From NCBI GenBank assembly GCA_948467735.1, contig CAOKFN010000024.1, positions 1 to 64,000 of the forward strand: a stretch of DNA of 64,000 bases. Direction: 5' to 3'. This document shows, piece by piece, positions 26,792-35,303 of the stretch. The translations under genes were made by a program, and so were the position numbers. Each line of letters starts with the position of its first letter. Position 1 is the first letter of the stretch. The stretch comes from an uncultured bacterium (lineage in GTDB: Bacteria; Bacillota; Clostridia; Lachnospirales; Lachnospiraceae). The notes below the pieces were generated by a model. It did not search any database and was not told the DNA's origin. It was given only the letters and a program-made list of their open reading frames with translations.

Positions 26792-27175
26792 CTACTTCAA
26801 GGTAGCAAGCACGGCGCCTGCTTCCACAGCATCGCCAACAGCCACATCAACACTTGCAACAGTACCGTCCTGAGGCGCCACAACAGGGATTTCCATCTTC
26901 ATGGCCTCGATAATCACAACGGCGTCGCCCCTCTTCACGGCGTCGCCCACCTTCTTCTCAAGCTTGAATACCTTTCCTGCTGCGCCCGCTTCTATTTTAA
27001 TGCTTCCCGCACCGCCTGCGGATGCCGCTGCCGCGGGAGCCTTTGCAGGCGCCGCTTTGGGAGCGGCCTTGGGAGCCGCGGGAGCCTTTGCCGCCGCAGG
27101 CGCGCCCGTGGATGCGCCCTCTTCCACAACTACATCATATACATTTCCATTGACCGTAATGGTATAATTTTTCAT
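26792..27175 (-). CDS. biotin carboxyl carrier protein of the decarboxylase
   Basis: 127 aa. A short N-terminal strand region (MKNYTITVNGNVYDVVVEE) is followed by an Ala/Pro/Lys-rich flexible linker and then a biotinyl domain; the modified lysine lies in VIIEAMKMEIPV. It shuttles the carboxyl group between the carboxyltransferase subunits and OadB. Layout and linker match MmdC/GcdC-type carriers. AGGAGG is 7 nt before the ATG. Confidence 0.96.
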   Translation of the reverse strand: MKNYTITVNGNVYDVVVEEGASTGAPAAAKAPAAPKAAPKAAPAKAPAAAASAGGAGSIKIEAGAAGKVFKLEKKVGDAVKRGDAVVIIEAMKMEIPVVAPQDGTVASVDVAVGDAVEAGAVLATLK

Positions 27176-27196
27176 TTTATTATCCTCCTAAACCTT

Positions 27197-27991
27197 CTAT
27201 CTTCTTCTAATGGAACGCACTACAAATCCGTCCGCGGACGCGGTGCTTTCATATGCGGCAATCGCCGCCGCAATCACCGCAGCCAGCTCGGAATCATCCT
27301 CTTCTTCCACTGCCGCTTCCTGCTCTTCAATCCGGGCCATGGCATTGTCGATGCCCTCCGCCTGTGCAGGGCCTTCCTTCGCCGCCTTTTTCTTCGCCGC
27401 ATTCTCCTGAATCTTCGGAATAATTCTGAAACAGGAAATAATCAGGCTGATCAGAATCAATACGATAAACACGGTACCCATGCCGATCAAAGTATTCAGC
27501 GCCGCTCTCGCCATCAGCTCGCCCATGGTTGACACGGGGTTCAGAGCGGCGGATTCCAGCCGGAAAAACTGATCATTGGACAAAATAATCTCTGCCGTCG
27601 CGTTCTTCTTCTCTCCCGTGACCTCTACTTCCACGATAATCTGCTTGCCGCTGATACGGGCGCTGGTTCCGGTGGTTCCGGTAATCATCCCCATGGATGA
27701 AGCGGCGGAATGGAAAGACTCAATTCCTGTGGAAAAAGCGTATCCGTCCACCAAAAGCCCCGTATCCTGCCCTATCATGGTCTCGATTTCTTCCATGGTA
27801 TATTCATCATATATCGAAGCATTCTCGTCGCTCATCAAATTAGAATACATATCGAGGACGATACGTTCCGCAAGCCATTTCGCGTATTCCACCTTCTGCT
27901 GCTCATATTCTGTCAGCGGTTCCTCGCTTCCGCAGGCGGTCATTCCGAAGATACAGGCAATCATACAAATCAAAGCCAAAAATTTCTTCAT
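27197..27991 (-). CDS. OadG-family decarboxylase gamma subunit, lipoprotein-like
   Basis: 264 aa from ATG 27991, chosen because it gives a lipoprotein signal peptide MKKFLALICMIACIFGMTAC with a lipobox Cys, preceded by AAGGGTG. A ~150-residue extracytoplasmic domain of unknown fold follows, then one membrane helix (TLIGMGTVFIVLILISLIISCFRII). A charged tail ends DSELAAVIAAAIAAYESTASADGFVVRSIRRR, typical of OadG. Standard OadG is under 100 aa with only the helix and tail, so this is an extended form with an added outside domain. It likely stabilises the OadA/OadB assembly. Confidence 0.88.
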   Translation of the reverse strand: MKKFLALICMIACIFGMTACGSEEPLTEYEQQKVEYAKWLAERIVLDMYSNLMSDENASIYDEYTMEEIETMIGQDTGLLVDGYAFSTGIESFHSAASSMGMITGTTGTSARISGKQIIVEVEVTGEKKNATAEIILSNDQFFRLESAALNPVSTMGELMARAALNTLIGMGTVFIVLILISLIISCFRIIPKIQENAAKKKAAKEGPAQAEGIDNAMARIEEQEAAVEEEDDSELAAVIAAAIAAYESTASADGFVVRSIRRR

Positions 27992-28007
27992 GTTATAATC
28001 ACCCTTT

Positions 28008-29438
28008 CTACACTGTTCCATGTTTTTTTGCGGGACGATCTTCACTCTTGGTAAAGAGCATTTCAAAAGCGCCGATCACATATTTTCTGGTTTCGGCCGC
28101 TTCCACGATCTGATCCACATATCCTCTCCGTGCGGCGCTCGCCGCACTCAGCTGCAATGCCTCATATTCCGCCGCTTTTTCGGCAATCACTTCCGCGCCC
28201 TGACCGTCGTACATAATCTTTGCCGCAAGCTTGGCCTCCATGGTGCCAATCTGTGCGTCAGGCCATGCAATAGTGACGTCCGCCCCCACTGCCTTGGAAT
28301 TCATCACGGACGCCGCCGTGCCAAGCGCCCTGCCGATCACTACATTCACCTTGGGTACCGATGCTTCCGCGAAGGCGTATGTAAGCCTTCCGGCAGCCTT
28401 TGCGATTCCCTTCTCGGAACACACATCTGCCTGATACCCCTTAACATTGGTCAACGTCAGCACGGGAATGTTGAAAGCGTCGCAGAACTTCACGAAATCC
28501 GCCGCTTTCTCACAGCCCTCCACGGACAGCACTTCGCCCAGCTTCTCCACCGTTTTGCCGTCCTCGTCGCAGATTTCACTGCGGTTCGCCACAGCGCCCA
28601 CGGTCACGCCGTCCAGCTTCATAAAGCCCACCGCCATATTCTTTCCGTAATCGGCTTTCACTTCAAAGAAATCATTGTTATCCGCCAAAATGGAAAGCGC
28701 GATGGAAGTATCCCCCGTACAGCCCGCTATCTCCGGGTTCACACGGTTCAAATCATCCGTACACTCTATGATGTCGCTGCCTTCTTTATTATTTGCGGGC
28801 AGGAACCCAATCAGATCTCTGATTTTGGAAAGTACGGACGCCTCGTCCCCGACCGCATCCACAAGGCCGCTCTCCTTAGACTGGAATGCCGCCGAAGAAG
28901 AATCACACTTGGTAATCACATTTCCGTCCAGCGCATTGGGCGCGTTCACGAAAAGCTTCCCGTTCTTCTCTTCCATAAAAGTAAAATCCGTCAGCGTGGA
29001 AAACAGCGCAAGTCCGCCCCCGCAGCTGCCCAAAATTGCGGTAATCTGGGGGATTACGCCGGAAGCCAGCACCTGTTTTTTATAGATTTCCCCAAAGGCG
29101 TTCAGCGCGTCCGCCGCCTCCTGCAGCCGCAGTCCCGCGGAATCAATCAGGCCGATCACTGGGGAACCCGTCTTCATTGCCAAATCATAGAGATTCGCGA
29201 TCTTTTTGGCATGCATCTCACCCACGGTTCCGTTCATCACGGAGACATCCTGACTGTATACATATACAGGTTTTCCGTTCATTACCCCATATCCTGTGAT
29301 ACATCCGTCAGAAGGAGTTTCATTAGGTTTCATATTGAAATCCGTGGCCCTTGCAGTCACAAGTCCGCCAATTTCAACGAAACTGTTGTCATCGAGCAAA
29401 GCAGCTATTCTTTGACTCGCTTTTGAAATAGTACTCAT
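28008..29438 (-). CDS. acyl-CoA carboxyltransferase (MmdA/12S type) subunit
   Basis: 476-aa crotonase-fold carboxyltransferase of the PccB/MmdA family, which normally handles methylmalonyl-CoA, propionyl-CoA or glutaconyl-CoA. Both halves are seen: an N-terminal half with GCITGYGVMNGKPVYVYSQD and oxyanion-hole glycines in GSCGGGLALFS, and a C-terminal half with LTNVKGY, VVIGRALGTAASVM and AWPDAQIGTMEAK. Start ATG 29438 has GGAGG 9 nt upstream; the frame is open to 29507 but without a site. First gene of the operon, 16 nt before the OadG gene. Substrate cannot be told from motifs alone. Confidence 0.9.
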   Translation of the reverse strand: MSTISKASQRIAALLDDNSFVEIGGLVTARATDFNMKPNETPSDGCITGYGVMNGKPVYVYSQDVSVMNGTVGEMHAKKIANLYDLAMKTGSPVIGLIDSAGLRLQEAADALNAFGEIYKKQVLASGVIPQITAILGSCGGGLALFSTLTDFTFMEEKNGKLFVNAPNALDGNVITKCDSSSAAFQSKESGLVDAVGDEASVLSKIRDLIGFLPANNKEGSDIIECTDDLNRVNPEIAGCTGDTSIALSILADNNDFFEVKADYGKNMAVGFMKLDGVTVGAVANRSEICDEDGKTVEKLGEVLSVEGCEKAADFVKFCDAFNIPVLTLTNVKGYQADVCSEKGIAKAAGRLTYAFAEASVPKVNVVIGRALGTAASVMNSKAVGADVTIAWPDAQIGTMEAKLAAKIMYDGQGAEVIAEKAAEYEALQLSAASAARRGYVDQIVEAAETRKYVIGAFEMLFTKSEDRPAKKHGTV

Positions 29439-29545
29439 GCTTTCAGTCCTCCATTTATAATATAGAAATAAAAGTAAAATAAAAACAATCCAACATCGGG
29501 GAACCAAGCCAAAAAATATAGTGCCCCATGATTATTGTCGGTAGT

Positions 29546-29554
29546 AGTATACCA
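29546..29554 (-). promoter_or_regulatory. extended -10 promoter of the Na+ decarboxylase operon
   Basis: TATACT (29546-29551) preceded by TGG (TG-n extended -10) on the minus strand, directly after the T-run of the upstream terminator. No clear -35 is present. Leader about 100 nt to the first gene. Confidence 0.5.
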
Positions 29555-29555
29555 T

Positions 29556-29585
29556 AAAAAAAGCAACTCGCATAGAACGAATTGC
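29556..29585 (-). terminator. terminator at the left end of the RiPP island (repeat copy L)
   Basis: On the minus strand GCAATTCG (29585-29578) pairs with CGAGTTGC (29570-29563) around a 7-nt loop and is followed by seven T. Nearly identical to the hairpin at 35304-35333, in the same orientation. Confidence 0.85.
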
Positions 29586-29619
29586 AATTTTTTTAATATT
29601 TTTTGAAAAAAATGCTGTC

Positions 29620-29666
29620 GGGAGCCAAATATCCCAAAGTTCCTGCGTCTCGGCGGCGAGGCTCCC
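29620..29666. terminator. second hairpin downstream of the RiPP operon
   Basis: GGGAGCC (29620-29626) pairs with GGCTCCC (29660-29666), with CTCG-GCGG-CGAG nested at one side. T-runs follow on both strands. It forms a tandem terminator with the hairpin at 29556-29585. The remaining 29667-29875 stretch is AT-rich with no supported gene. Confidence 0.55.
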
Positions 29667-29875
29667 TGATTTTTTCTCCTCTCTAATCTGCCCAATCCTA
29701 TCGGTTCTAAAACACATTCAACCCAAAACAGAAATCATATTTGTTGATACCCCATCAACCCGCTGTGAAAAATTTGATTTTGGTACTTCCGCCAAATTTC
29801 CCATATTAAGGCGCATATTATAGTATTTAAGTTCCCCATTTCAGCCAGCCGCTGTTTATTGAGCAAAATATTTCC

Positions 29876-30718
29876 CTAACAATACTCTTTTTTCTCTGCT
29901 TCAACCATAAAATTTACCGGAAAACACCCGGGAAAAATACTATGAATGACAGTCACCATATTTTTAAAATCCACCCTTAGCCTTTGAGCCTTTATATTAA
30001 GACAAATCTGTTCCCAGTCAATTTCCTTATGATATATTTCTACATACTTGGCAATCTCAAATGCCCTAAACAGGAATCTCTCCGCCATATTGACACTATT
30101 CCCAATAATGTGATCATAAGTCCGGGCATCCAACAAAACATGCATATATAAATGATAGAACAGATACAGCAGCTCAGCCGTATGATCAAATATATAATGC
30201 CGATATCCCTTATAATCTTTTAAACTAAGATGATCGAAAAAGAAGCTCTCATCCAATTCAACCGCCGGATGAAATAAATACCTGTGCAGCTCCAAGCTGA
30301 TATGGCCTTTTATATATTGAGTATGATGTCTCACCTTTTTTATACAAGTATAACCCTGCTTATTTATTAATTCCTTAGAACGATCAAATGTATCCGGCCA
30401 TACATATATATCGATATCGCCTGCCGGACGTAAATAAATATTTTTATATAATGCTTCCTGCAATATCTCCCCCTTAAAATACAGCACCGATATATTTGAA
30501 TCTTTAAAATCCGCAAATAATCGAAGCATATAATCTTGTTTTACAATCTGTATGACACGATTATCGTTTTTCATTCTTCCTGCCAAATCATGTAACGGAT
30601 AATTTTCATAATAATTTTCCATGATGGCTGTCAAACCATTTCTTTTTATCAGCAGGAACTTTTCATCTTCCTTAAAATTGTTATCAAGATATTCCCTTAT
30701 CATAAACTCCGCGGACAT
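29876..30718 (-). CDS. nucleotidyltransferase-like RiPP tailoring protein (NTP_transf_5 type)
   Basis: 280 aa, AT-rich. The nucleotidyltransferase core is VLYFKGEILQEALYKNIYLRPAGDIDIYVW, with Lys82 and the two metal-binding Asp101 and Asp103 of G-D-I-D-I; the rest is helical with several HxxxY patterns. Proteins of this type occur in RiPP clusters, for example next to HPr-kinase-like enzymes in some lasso peptide clusters, where they are thought to decorate the peptide. Here it is the last gene of the cluster, 97 nt after the kinase-like gene. ATG 30718 has GAAGGAGG just upstream. The reaction is not known. Confidence 0.82.
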   Translation of the reverse strand: MSAEFMIREYLDNNFKEDEKFLLIKRNGLTAIMENYYENYPLHDLAGRMKNDNRVIQIVKQDYMLRLFADFKDSNISVLYFKGEILQEALYKNIYLRPAGDIDIYVWPDTFDRSKELINKQGYTCIKKVRHHTQYIKGHISLELHRYLFHPAVELDESFFFDHLSLKDYKGYRHYIFDHTAELLYLFYHLYMHVLLDARTYDHIIGNSVNMAERFLFRAFEIAKYVEIYHKEIDWEQICLNIKAQRLRVDFKNMVTVIHSIFPGCFPVNFMVEAEKKEYC

Positions 30719-30815
30719 CCTAACCTCCTTCGACTAACAGTACTGCCTCTTTTTCATAAGCAGCGGCTGAAATCCCGCAATATAAACCAAATGAATGATA
30801 TTTCTTTCTATTCAT

Positions 30816-31673
30816 TCATGCCTGTAACGTTTTAAAAAAAGATTTGATATTCGTATCATATTCAGATATTGGCGGAAGCTTAAGAATGTAAAAAGGGATT
30901 TCATCAATCATTTTGGAAAATAAAATTGTATGGCCAAACGATTGTATCATCCTTTCTTCCATATAATCCTTTCCAACAACAGACTGTATCAATAAAATTT
31001 TTTTGGTTACTTTCGATTCTATTTTCTCAAAAGAAAAATTACTGTTATTACTTCTTACCATAAAAAATATCTTTTTCAACGGAAGCTTTTGATATGTTTC
31101 TTCCGGCAATAAAATTTTGGCCTTTTGAGATATGCTGTCATAATATTTTTCATAGCATCCATCCTTGATTGTTAATTCATAAGTATTTTTACACAGCTTC
31201 AAGGTTCGCGCCGCCCGATATCCAAATAGTTTATTCCCGCATATGTCAACCGCCACACAATCATCCGAAAAAATAGGACAATACCTTTCCAAATACATTG
31301 CCAAAGTCGTTTTTCCCATAGCTTTGTTCCCGCTAAAACAAAAAAGAAAACTGTCAATCTCAACCGCATTGCAGTGAAGTATAACCTTATCCTTAAAAAG
31401 ACAAAATACGGACATCGGAATATTAAAAAAAGAACTATACAGATAATCAAGATTGCTTGTTTGAACATAAATACAATTTCTTTTTGGATATAAATAGTAT
31501 TTGATGTCTTCTCGAAAAGTTACCACATATTCCGGTTCTTCAGGCAGCTCTTCATTCACCAGCAGTGATATGATATTATTACGGCTTACTGTCGGCTGTT
31601 CAAATTTTATTAACATATCAAATACAATATCCGTTTCCAAAATAAACTGATACAAATAATAATACCTCATCAT
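30816..31673 (-). CDS. HPr-kinase-like protein of the RiPP cluster
   Basis: 285 aa. The C-terminal two thirds resemble the P-loop kinase domain of HprK: Walker A in FSGNKAMGKTTLAMYL (about residues 113-127) and the Asp-Asp pair in FSDDCVAVD (Asp137-Asp138). The N-terminal HprK domain is absent, as in HprK-like proteins of RiPP clusters. In the paeninodin lasso cluster such a kinase phosphorylates the C-terminal Ser of the precursor; here the precursor also ends in Ser, so that role is inferred. The ATG overlaps the ABC transporter stop (ATGA). The residues usually giving HPr specificity are not evident. Confidence 0.8.
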   Translation of the reverse strand: MMRYYYLYQFILETDIVFDMLIKFEQPTVSRNNIISLLVNEELPEEPEYVVTFREDIKYYLYPKRNCIYVQTSNLDYLYSSFFNIPMSVFCLFKDKVILHCNAVEIDSFLFCFSGNKAMGKTTLAMYLERYCPIFSDDCVAVDICGNKLFGYRAARTLKLCKNTYELTIKDGCYEKYYDSISQKAKILLPEETYQKLPLKKIFFMVRSNNSNFSFEKIESKVTKKILLIQSVVGKDYMEERMIQSFGHTILFSKMIDEIPFYILKLPPISEYDTNIKSFFKTLQA

Positions 31674-33454
31674 TTTTCCCCGTCTATATAATGTTTCGCC
31701 TGTGTATGAAACAATTGATAATATTGTCTTTGTGTCTTCATCAGCTGATCATGGGTTCCGCTTTCCGCAATACACCCGTTCTCCAGATAAAAAATGACGT
31801 CCATTGCCGTACACATGGAGAGCCGGTGCGTGATCACAACCATGGATTTTGCTTCCGACTCCTTCAATAATACCTGAATTATTTCATGCTCCGCTATGGG
31901 GTCCAATGCGGACGAAGGCTCGTCCAGCAGCATAATCGGCGCGTTCCTGCCCAGCGCCCGGGCAATACACAGCCTTTGTTTTTCGCCGCCGGAGAGCACA
32001 ATGCCGTCCTGATTAAATTTTTTGGTAAGCATTCTGCTCCAATCCTCAGCCCCCTGAATCCTGCCGCCCAGCCCTGCCTTCTCCAGCACCTCGCCCGTAG
32101 GCCCCGCCGAACCGAACCATATATTTTCCTCTACCGTGACGCAGTACAGGCCAAAATTTTGAAAGACGGACGTAAAATTACGCCGATAGCTTTCGATGGG
32201 AATATTTTTTAAATTCCGTCCGTCAAACAGAATTTCTCCTTCCGTAGGATCATACAGACGCAGAATTAATTTGATAATCGTTGTTTTTCCCGCTCCGTTC
32301 TCTCCCACAATCGCCGCCCTTTGTCCGGGTTTTATGACAAATGATACATTTCTCAATACCCATTTGTCCGAGGTCGGATACCGAAAAGAGACATTTCTAA
32401 ATTCCATGGTATGTCCGCCCTGCGGACGCGGTTTGGCCTGTTTTTCCTCTCCGCACGGGACGCAGGAGCCCTCCGTTTCTATCTTTGGGACATAATTCAC
32501 TATCTTTTTATAGTCCTCCGCATAACGGGAATTCTGCACCATTTTAGGAATCTGAATCACAAGGGACAATAGCTGCCCCGAAAGCCTCTGCACGGCGGAC
32601 AATGAAGATACAAATTCTCCCAGCGTCAGCCTTCCCGCAAGAATTAATATGGCGGCAATCGCCATAGACGCCGCCATTGATACTGCCGCAGCCGCAGGCT
32701 GTAAAAAACCTGCGGCATGATACTTTTTCAGATGTTTCTTATATGCATCCGTTACTTCCTCCGCCGCTTTCTGATATTTTTCTTTCATAAAGTCAACCAC
32801 ATGGAACAGCTTATCCTCCATTTGAACATTGGCGGAGAAACACTGGTTTTTATAATAGCCCTCGATACGTCCGATTCGGGTATTATCATACTTATATTGA
32901 TAATCCAGCTTATTCTGTCCGCAGATCACGATATAAGATATGATTGTCTGAATGGCCGCCGCTGCAAGAAACCAAGGCGAATAGCTTGTAATGATAAGCG
33001 AAACCGACACAAACGTAACGATATTTGACACTATGGCGATTGTTGAACCGACCAGCGAAGACACCTGCTGTTCTCCGGAATGCAGCGCCCGGGAGTATGC
33101 ATCATAATATTCCGGAATGTCAAAACACTCAAAATCAAGCTTTTGGCTTGCGGACATTCTCTCAAGCGTCATTCCGATAGAAACTTTTCTTGCCAGACCT
33201 GCAAAATAATAATTTGTCCATGCATCATAGCCTTCGGTAATCAGCCTGACGGCACAATATGCCAGAATCACAAAGAGCGAGTTTTTAATATCCCCTCCGG
33301 CCACCGCATCAATGACATATTTAATGCCAAGCACATCCAGTCCAATCTGCAATGCCTGAAACACAGCGCTTATAAAAAACAAGGGAATATACGCAAATGC
33401 ATATTTTTTTATGTACCCAAACAAAAATAGATTATTTTTTATTACACTTTTCAT
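31670..33454 (-). CDS. ABC exporter (fused membrane and ATPase domains), RiPP cluster
   Basis: 594 aa from ATG 33454, which has GGAG about 10 nt upstream; nine further in-frame N-terminal residues are unlikely. Six membrane helices occupy about residues 1-310. The ATPase domain has Walker A GENGAGKTTIIK, signature LSGGEKQR, Walker B IMLLDEPSSALD and His in VITHRLS. There is no N-terminal C39 peptidase domain, so it should export an already cleaved peptide, or cleavage is done elsewhere. It overlaps the radical SAM gene by 23 nt and the kinase-like gene by 4 nt, so the three are translationally coupled. Confidence 0.92.
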   Translation of the reverse strand: MKSVIKNNLFLFGYIKKYAFAYIPLFFISAVFQALQIGLDVLGIKYVIDAVAGGDIKNSLFVILAYCAVRLITEGYDAWTNYYFAGLARKVSIGMTLERMSASQKLDFECFDIPEYYDAYSRALHSGEQQVSSLVGSTIAIVSNIVTFVSVSLIITSYSPWFLAAAAIQTIISYIVICGQNKLDYQYKYDNTRIGRIEGYYKNQCFSANVQMEDKLFHVVDFMKEKYQKAAEEVTDAYKKHLKKYHAAGFLQPAAAAVSMAASMAIAAILILAGRLTLGEFVSSLSAVQRLSGQLLSLVIQIPKMVQNSRYAEDYKKIVNYVPKIETEGSCVPCGEEKQAKPRPQGGHTMEFRNVSFRYPTSDKWVLRNVSFVIKPGQRAAIVGENGAGKTTIIKLILRLYDPTEGEILFDGRNLKNIPIESYRRNFTSVFQNFGLYCVTVEENIWFGSAGPTGEVLEKAGLGGRIQGAEDWSRMLTKKFNQDGIVLSGGEKQRLCIARALGRNAPIMLLDEPSSALDPIAEHEIIQVLLKESEAKSMVVITHRLSMCTAMDVIFYLENGCIAESGTHDQLMKTQRQYYQLFHTQAKHYIDGEK

Positions 33455-34763
33455 AGATGTACTGCTCCAAAAACGTATCATGAAAACCTTTTAACGGATT
33501 ACATACAATTTGATGATTCATAAGCCACTGAGCCGGACATAACCCCCCGCAGCAATTTGGATAATCTTTACATGTAAAGCATCCCTTTTCAAACAGCTGC
33601 TGATAATTTGGCCTCAGCCATTGCGTATGCTTATAATCATCTATCTCAAAAATTCCATTACGTATTGTGCCTATATTATTCCAATCCTCATCATCCAAAT
33701 ATTCTGTGCATTTGCGTAAAGTGCCGTCTGTGTCAACAACAAATGCATAGTTCATTCTGGCATAACATGCGGCGGCCACAGGAGATAAATTGGTCATATA
33801 TCGTTGAATGCTCAAGTTATTCCTCTTGAATAACTCAATAATGTAATCCAATGCAAACGCTTCCGCCTCCGCACTCACAGGAATAAATTCCTGTTCAAAT
33901 TCCGGCGTCGGATTAATGCGTATCGCATATAGCACAAATCTTTCATCGAAATCTTTTTTGACCATTTCAATAAATTTCGGCAGGCCTTCCAACATATCAG
34001 CATGATAATTTATTCTGATAATCACACCTAAATTGGGATTATCAATATCCTTCATATCTAAAAGATTTTGATATATTACCTTCCATGTAGGTCCTCCATT
34101 CTTTAAAACCCGCAGGCTGTCATGATATTCCTCACATCCGTCAACCGTGATTTGATAAGAAAAAAGATGAAGCGACAAAAGCTTTTCTGCTTTCTCCTTT
34201 GTCAATAAATAGCCGTTCGTTGTCATACTCATATAAAAAGTCACACCATTGGCGTCACAATAGTTTTTCAGCTGAGTTGATATATTTACTATTGTGTCAT
34301 AACATAACATTGGCTCTCCGCCAAACCATTCTAATTGTAAAAATGTAATACCCCTGTTATCCTTTAAATAATTTTTAACAGCCAGAACAAGTTTTTCCTC
34401 CACATCGCTTGTCATATTTATATGCTTTTTTGTTTCATAACAATATTTACATCTAAAATTACATTCTCGAGTAGGCAAAATAATAAGACGTAATTTACTT
34501 TTATTATTACTCAATAACGACGCAATAATATCTTCCACGACAATGGTTTCATCCACACTTTCTTCCACGGCAATTTTCGTATCAATTAATCTTTGATCTA
34601 TCATTGATTCATCTAAATTTTGTTCATTTAACTGATGAATTTGAGATATTAAATCATTATCAAAAATAGAACACTTTAATCCCGTTAAAGAATTATACAA
34701 AAATATTTTTCCTTGGTTTTCAAAAATAAAATTGTATTTTGAAGCTTTATATTCTTTTGACAT
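33432..34763 (-). CDS. radical SAM/SPASM peptide maturase
   Basis: 443 aa. The N-terminal ~90 residues are a probable peptide-recognition region. The radical SAM cluster motif C-x3-C-x2-C is C101-C105-C108 in RECNFRCKYCYE, followed by WFGGEPML. The SPASM region has C-x13-G-x4-C (CYARMNYAFVVDTDGTLRKC), then C-x2-C, a Cys-rich PNCCGGLC and a last IVC, enough for auxiliary iron-sulfur clusters. Such enzymes make thioether or C-C links in RiPPs. It directly follows a Cys-rich precursor gene, so thioether formation is the first guess. Its AGGAAG site sits inside a hairpin. Confidence 0.92.
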   Translation of the reverse strand: MSKEYKASKYNFIFENQGKIFLYNSLTGLKCSIFDNDLISQIHQLNEQNLDESMIDQRLIDTKIAVEESVDETIVVEDIIASLLSNNKSKLRLIILPTRECNFRCKYCYETKKHINMTSDVEEKLVLAVKNYLKDNRGITFLQLEWFGGEPMLCYDTIVNISTQLKNYCDANGVTFYMSMTTNGYLLTKEKAEKLLSLHLFSYQITVDGCEEYHDSLRVLKNGGPTWKVIYQNLLDMKDIDNPNLGVIIRINYHADMLEGLPKFIEMVKKDFDERFVLYAIRINPTPEFEQEFIPVSAEAEAFALDYIIELFKRNNLSIQRYMTNLSPVAAACYARMNYAFVVDTDGTLRKCTEYLDDEDWNNIGTIRNGIFEIDDYKHTQWLRPNYQQLFEKGCFTCKDYPNCCGGLCPAQWLMNHQIVCNPLKGFHDTFLEQYIYEKCNKK

Positions 34764-34769
34764 AACAAC

Positions 34770-34800
34770 GATTCTTCCTTTATTTGAGTTATAAAGAATC
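34770..34800 (-). promoter_or_regulatory. hairpin between precursor and maturase genes
   Basis: GATTCTT (34770-34776) pairs with AAGAATC (34794-34800), extended by ATAA/TTAT with a small bulge. The stem includes the AGGAAG ribosome site of the maturase and could lower its translation relative to the precursor, a common arrangement in RiPP operons. Confidence 0.5.
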
Positions 34801-34829
34801 TTGATTGACGGCGACTTAAAACTATAAAA

Positions 34830-34988
34830 CTAACTGCATCCACACCCTGCGGTATCATTCACCTGACAAGGAGAACAGCCGCATTGGGCAACCGTATTAC
34901 ATTGAGAACAGCCGCACTGCGAAACAGAATTACACTCTCCGCCTCGACCTGAAGTCCTATACACATCAACAAAATCAAAAACTTCCAT
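34830..34988 (-). CDS. Cys-rich RiPP precursor peptide, 52 aa
   Basis: Short gene with TAAGGAGG 8 nt before ATG 34988 and a consensus promoter 50 nt upstream. The leader-like part, residues 1-18, begins MEVFDFVDVYRTS and ends GRGGE. The core holds nine Cys in three imperfect repeats: CNSVSQCGCSQ, CNTVAQCGCSP and CQVNDTAGCGCS. Spacing is C-x5-C-x-C-x2-C, repeated, then C-x7-C-x-C. The last residue is Ser52. A Gly-Gly at 16-17 could mark leader cleavage. It is first in the operon with a radical SAM/SPASM enzyme, exporter, HprK-like and nucleotidyltransferase-like proteins. It does not clearly match SCIFF or other Cys-rich precursor families known to me. Confidence 0.88.
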   Translation of the reverse strand: MEVFDFVDVYRTSGRGGECNSVSQCGCSQCNTVAQCGCSPCQVNDTAGCGCS

Positions 34989-35037
34989 AAACGAACCCTC
35001 CTTAAATCAGAAACATCATCAATCAAAATCCTTAAAA

Positions 35038-35066
35038 ATTATACGGCGGCAAATAAAATAAGTCAA
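35038..35066 (-). promoter_or_regulatory. sigma-A promoter of the RiPP operon
   Basis: TTGACT (35061-35066), 17-bp spacer, TATAAT (35038-35043), near perfect, giving a leader of about 43 nt. The rest of the 34989-35367 gap is AT-rich with no further gene supported, apart from the terminator at 35304-35333. Confidence 0.88.
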
Positions 35067-35303
35067 CATATTTTTTAACTCTATAATTAAATTTATAAAA
35101 TTAAAATTTTTCTATAAATCTATATGAATATTTTTTTCATCTCTTCTTCAATCAATCCATTAAAGCAGAAACGATCCACATAACGCCACTCTGCCAAGGC
35201 TATTGATAACATGCGACAAACAAATCAGCAATAAGCGGCATAAGGAAACGTTAAAAGCGTTCATAATCCATAAAACACACATTGTTTATCAAAATGAAAG
35301 CGC

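Noticed and set aside
28020..29426. 468-codon plus-strand frame opposite the carboxyltransferase
   Set aside because: His-rich shadow translation with no recognisable domain and no ribosome site; the minus-strand gene is a clear carboxyltransferase.
29600..29670. Structured region before the Na+ decarboxylase operon, considered as a riboswitch
   Set aside because: It does not match any riboswitch consensus I can recall (fluoride, guanidine, glycine, SAM, c-di-GMP and others were considered), and a plain hairpin with T-runs explains it as a terminator.
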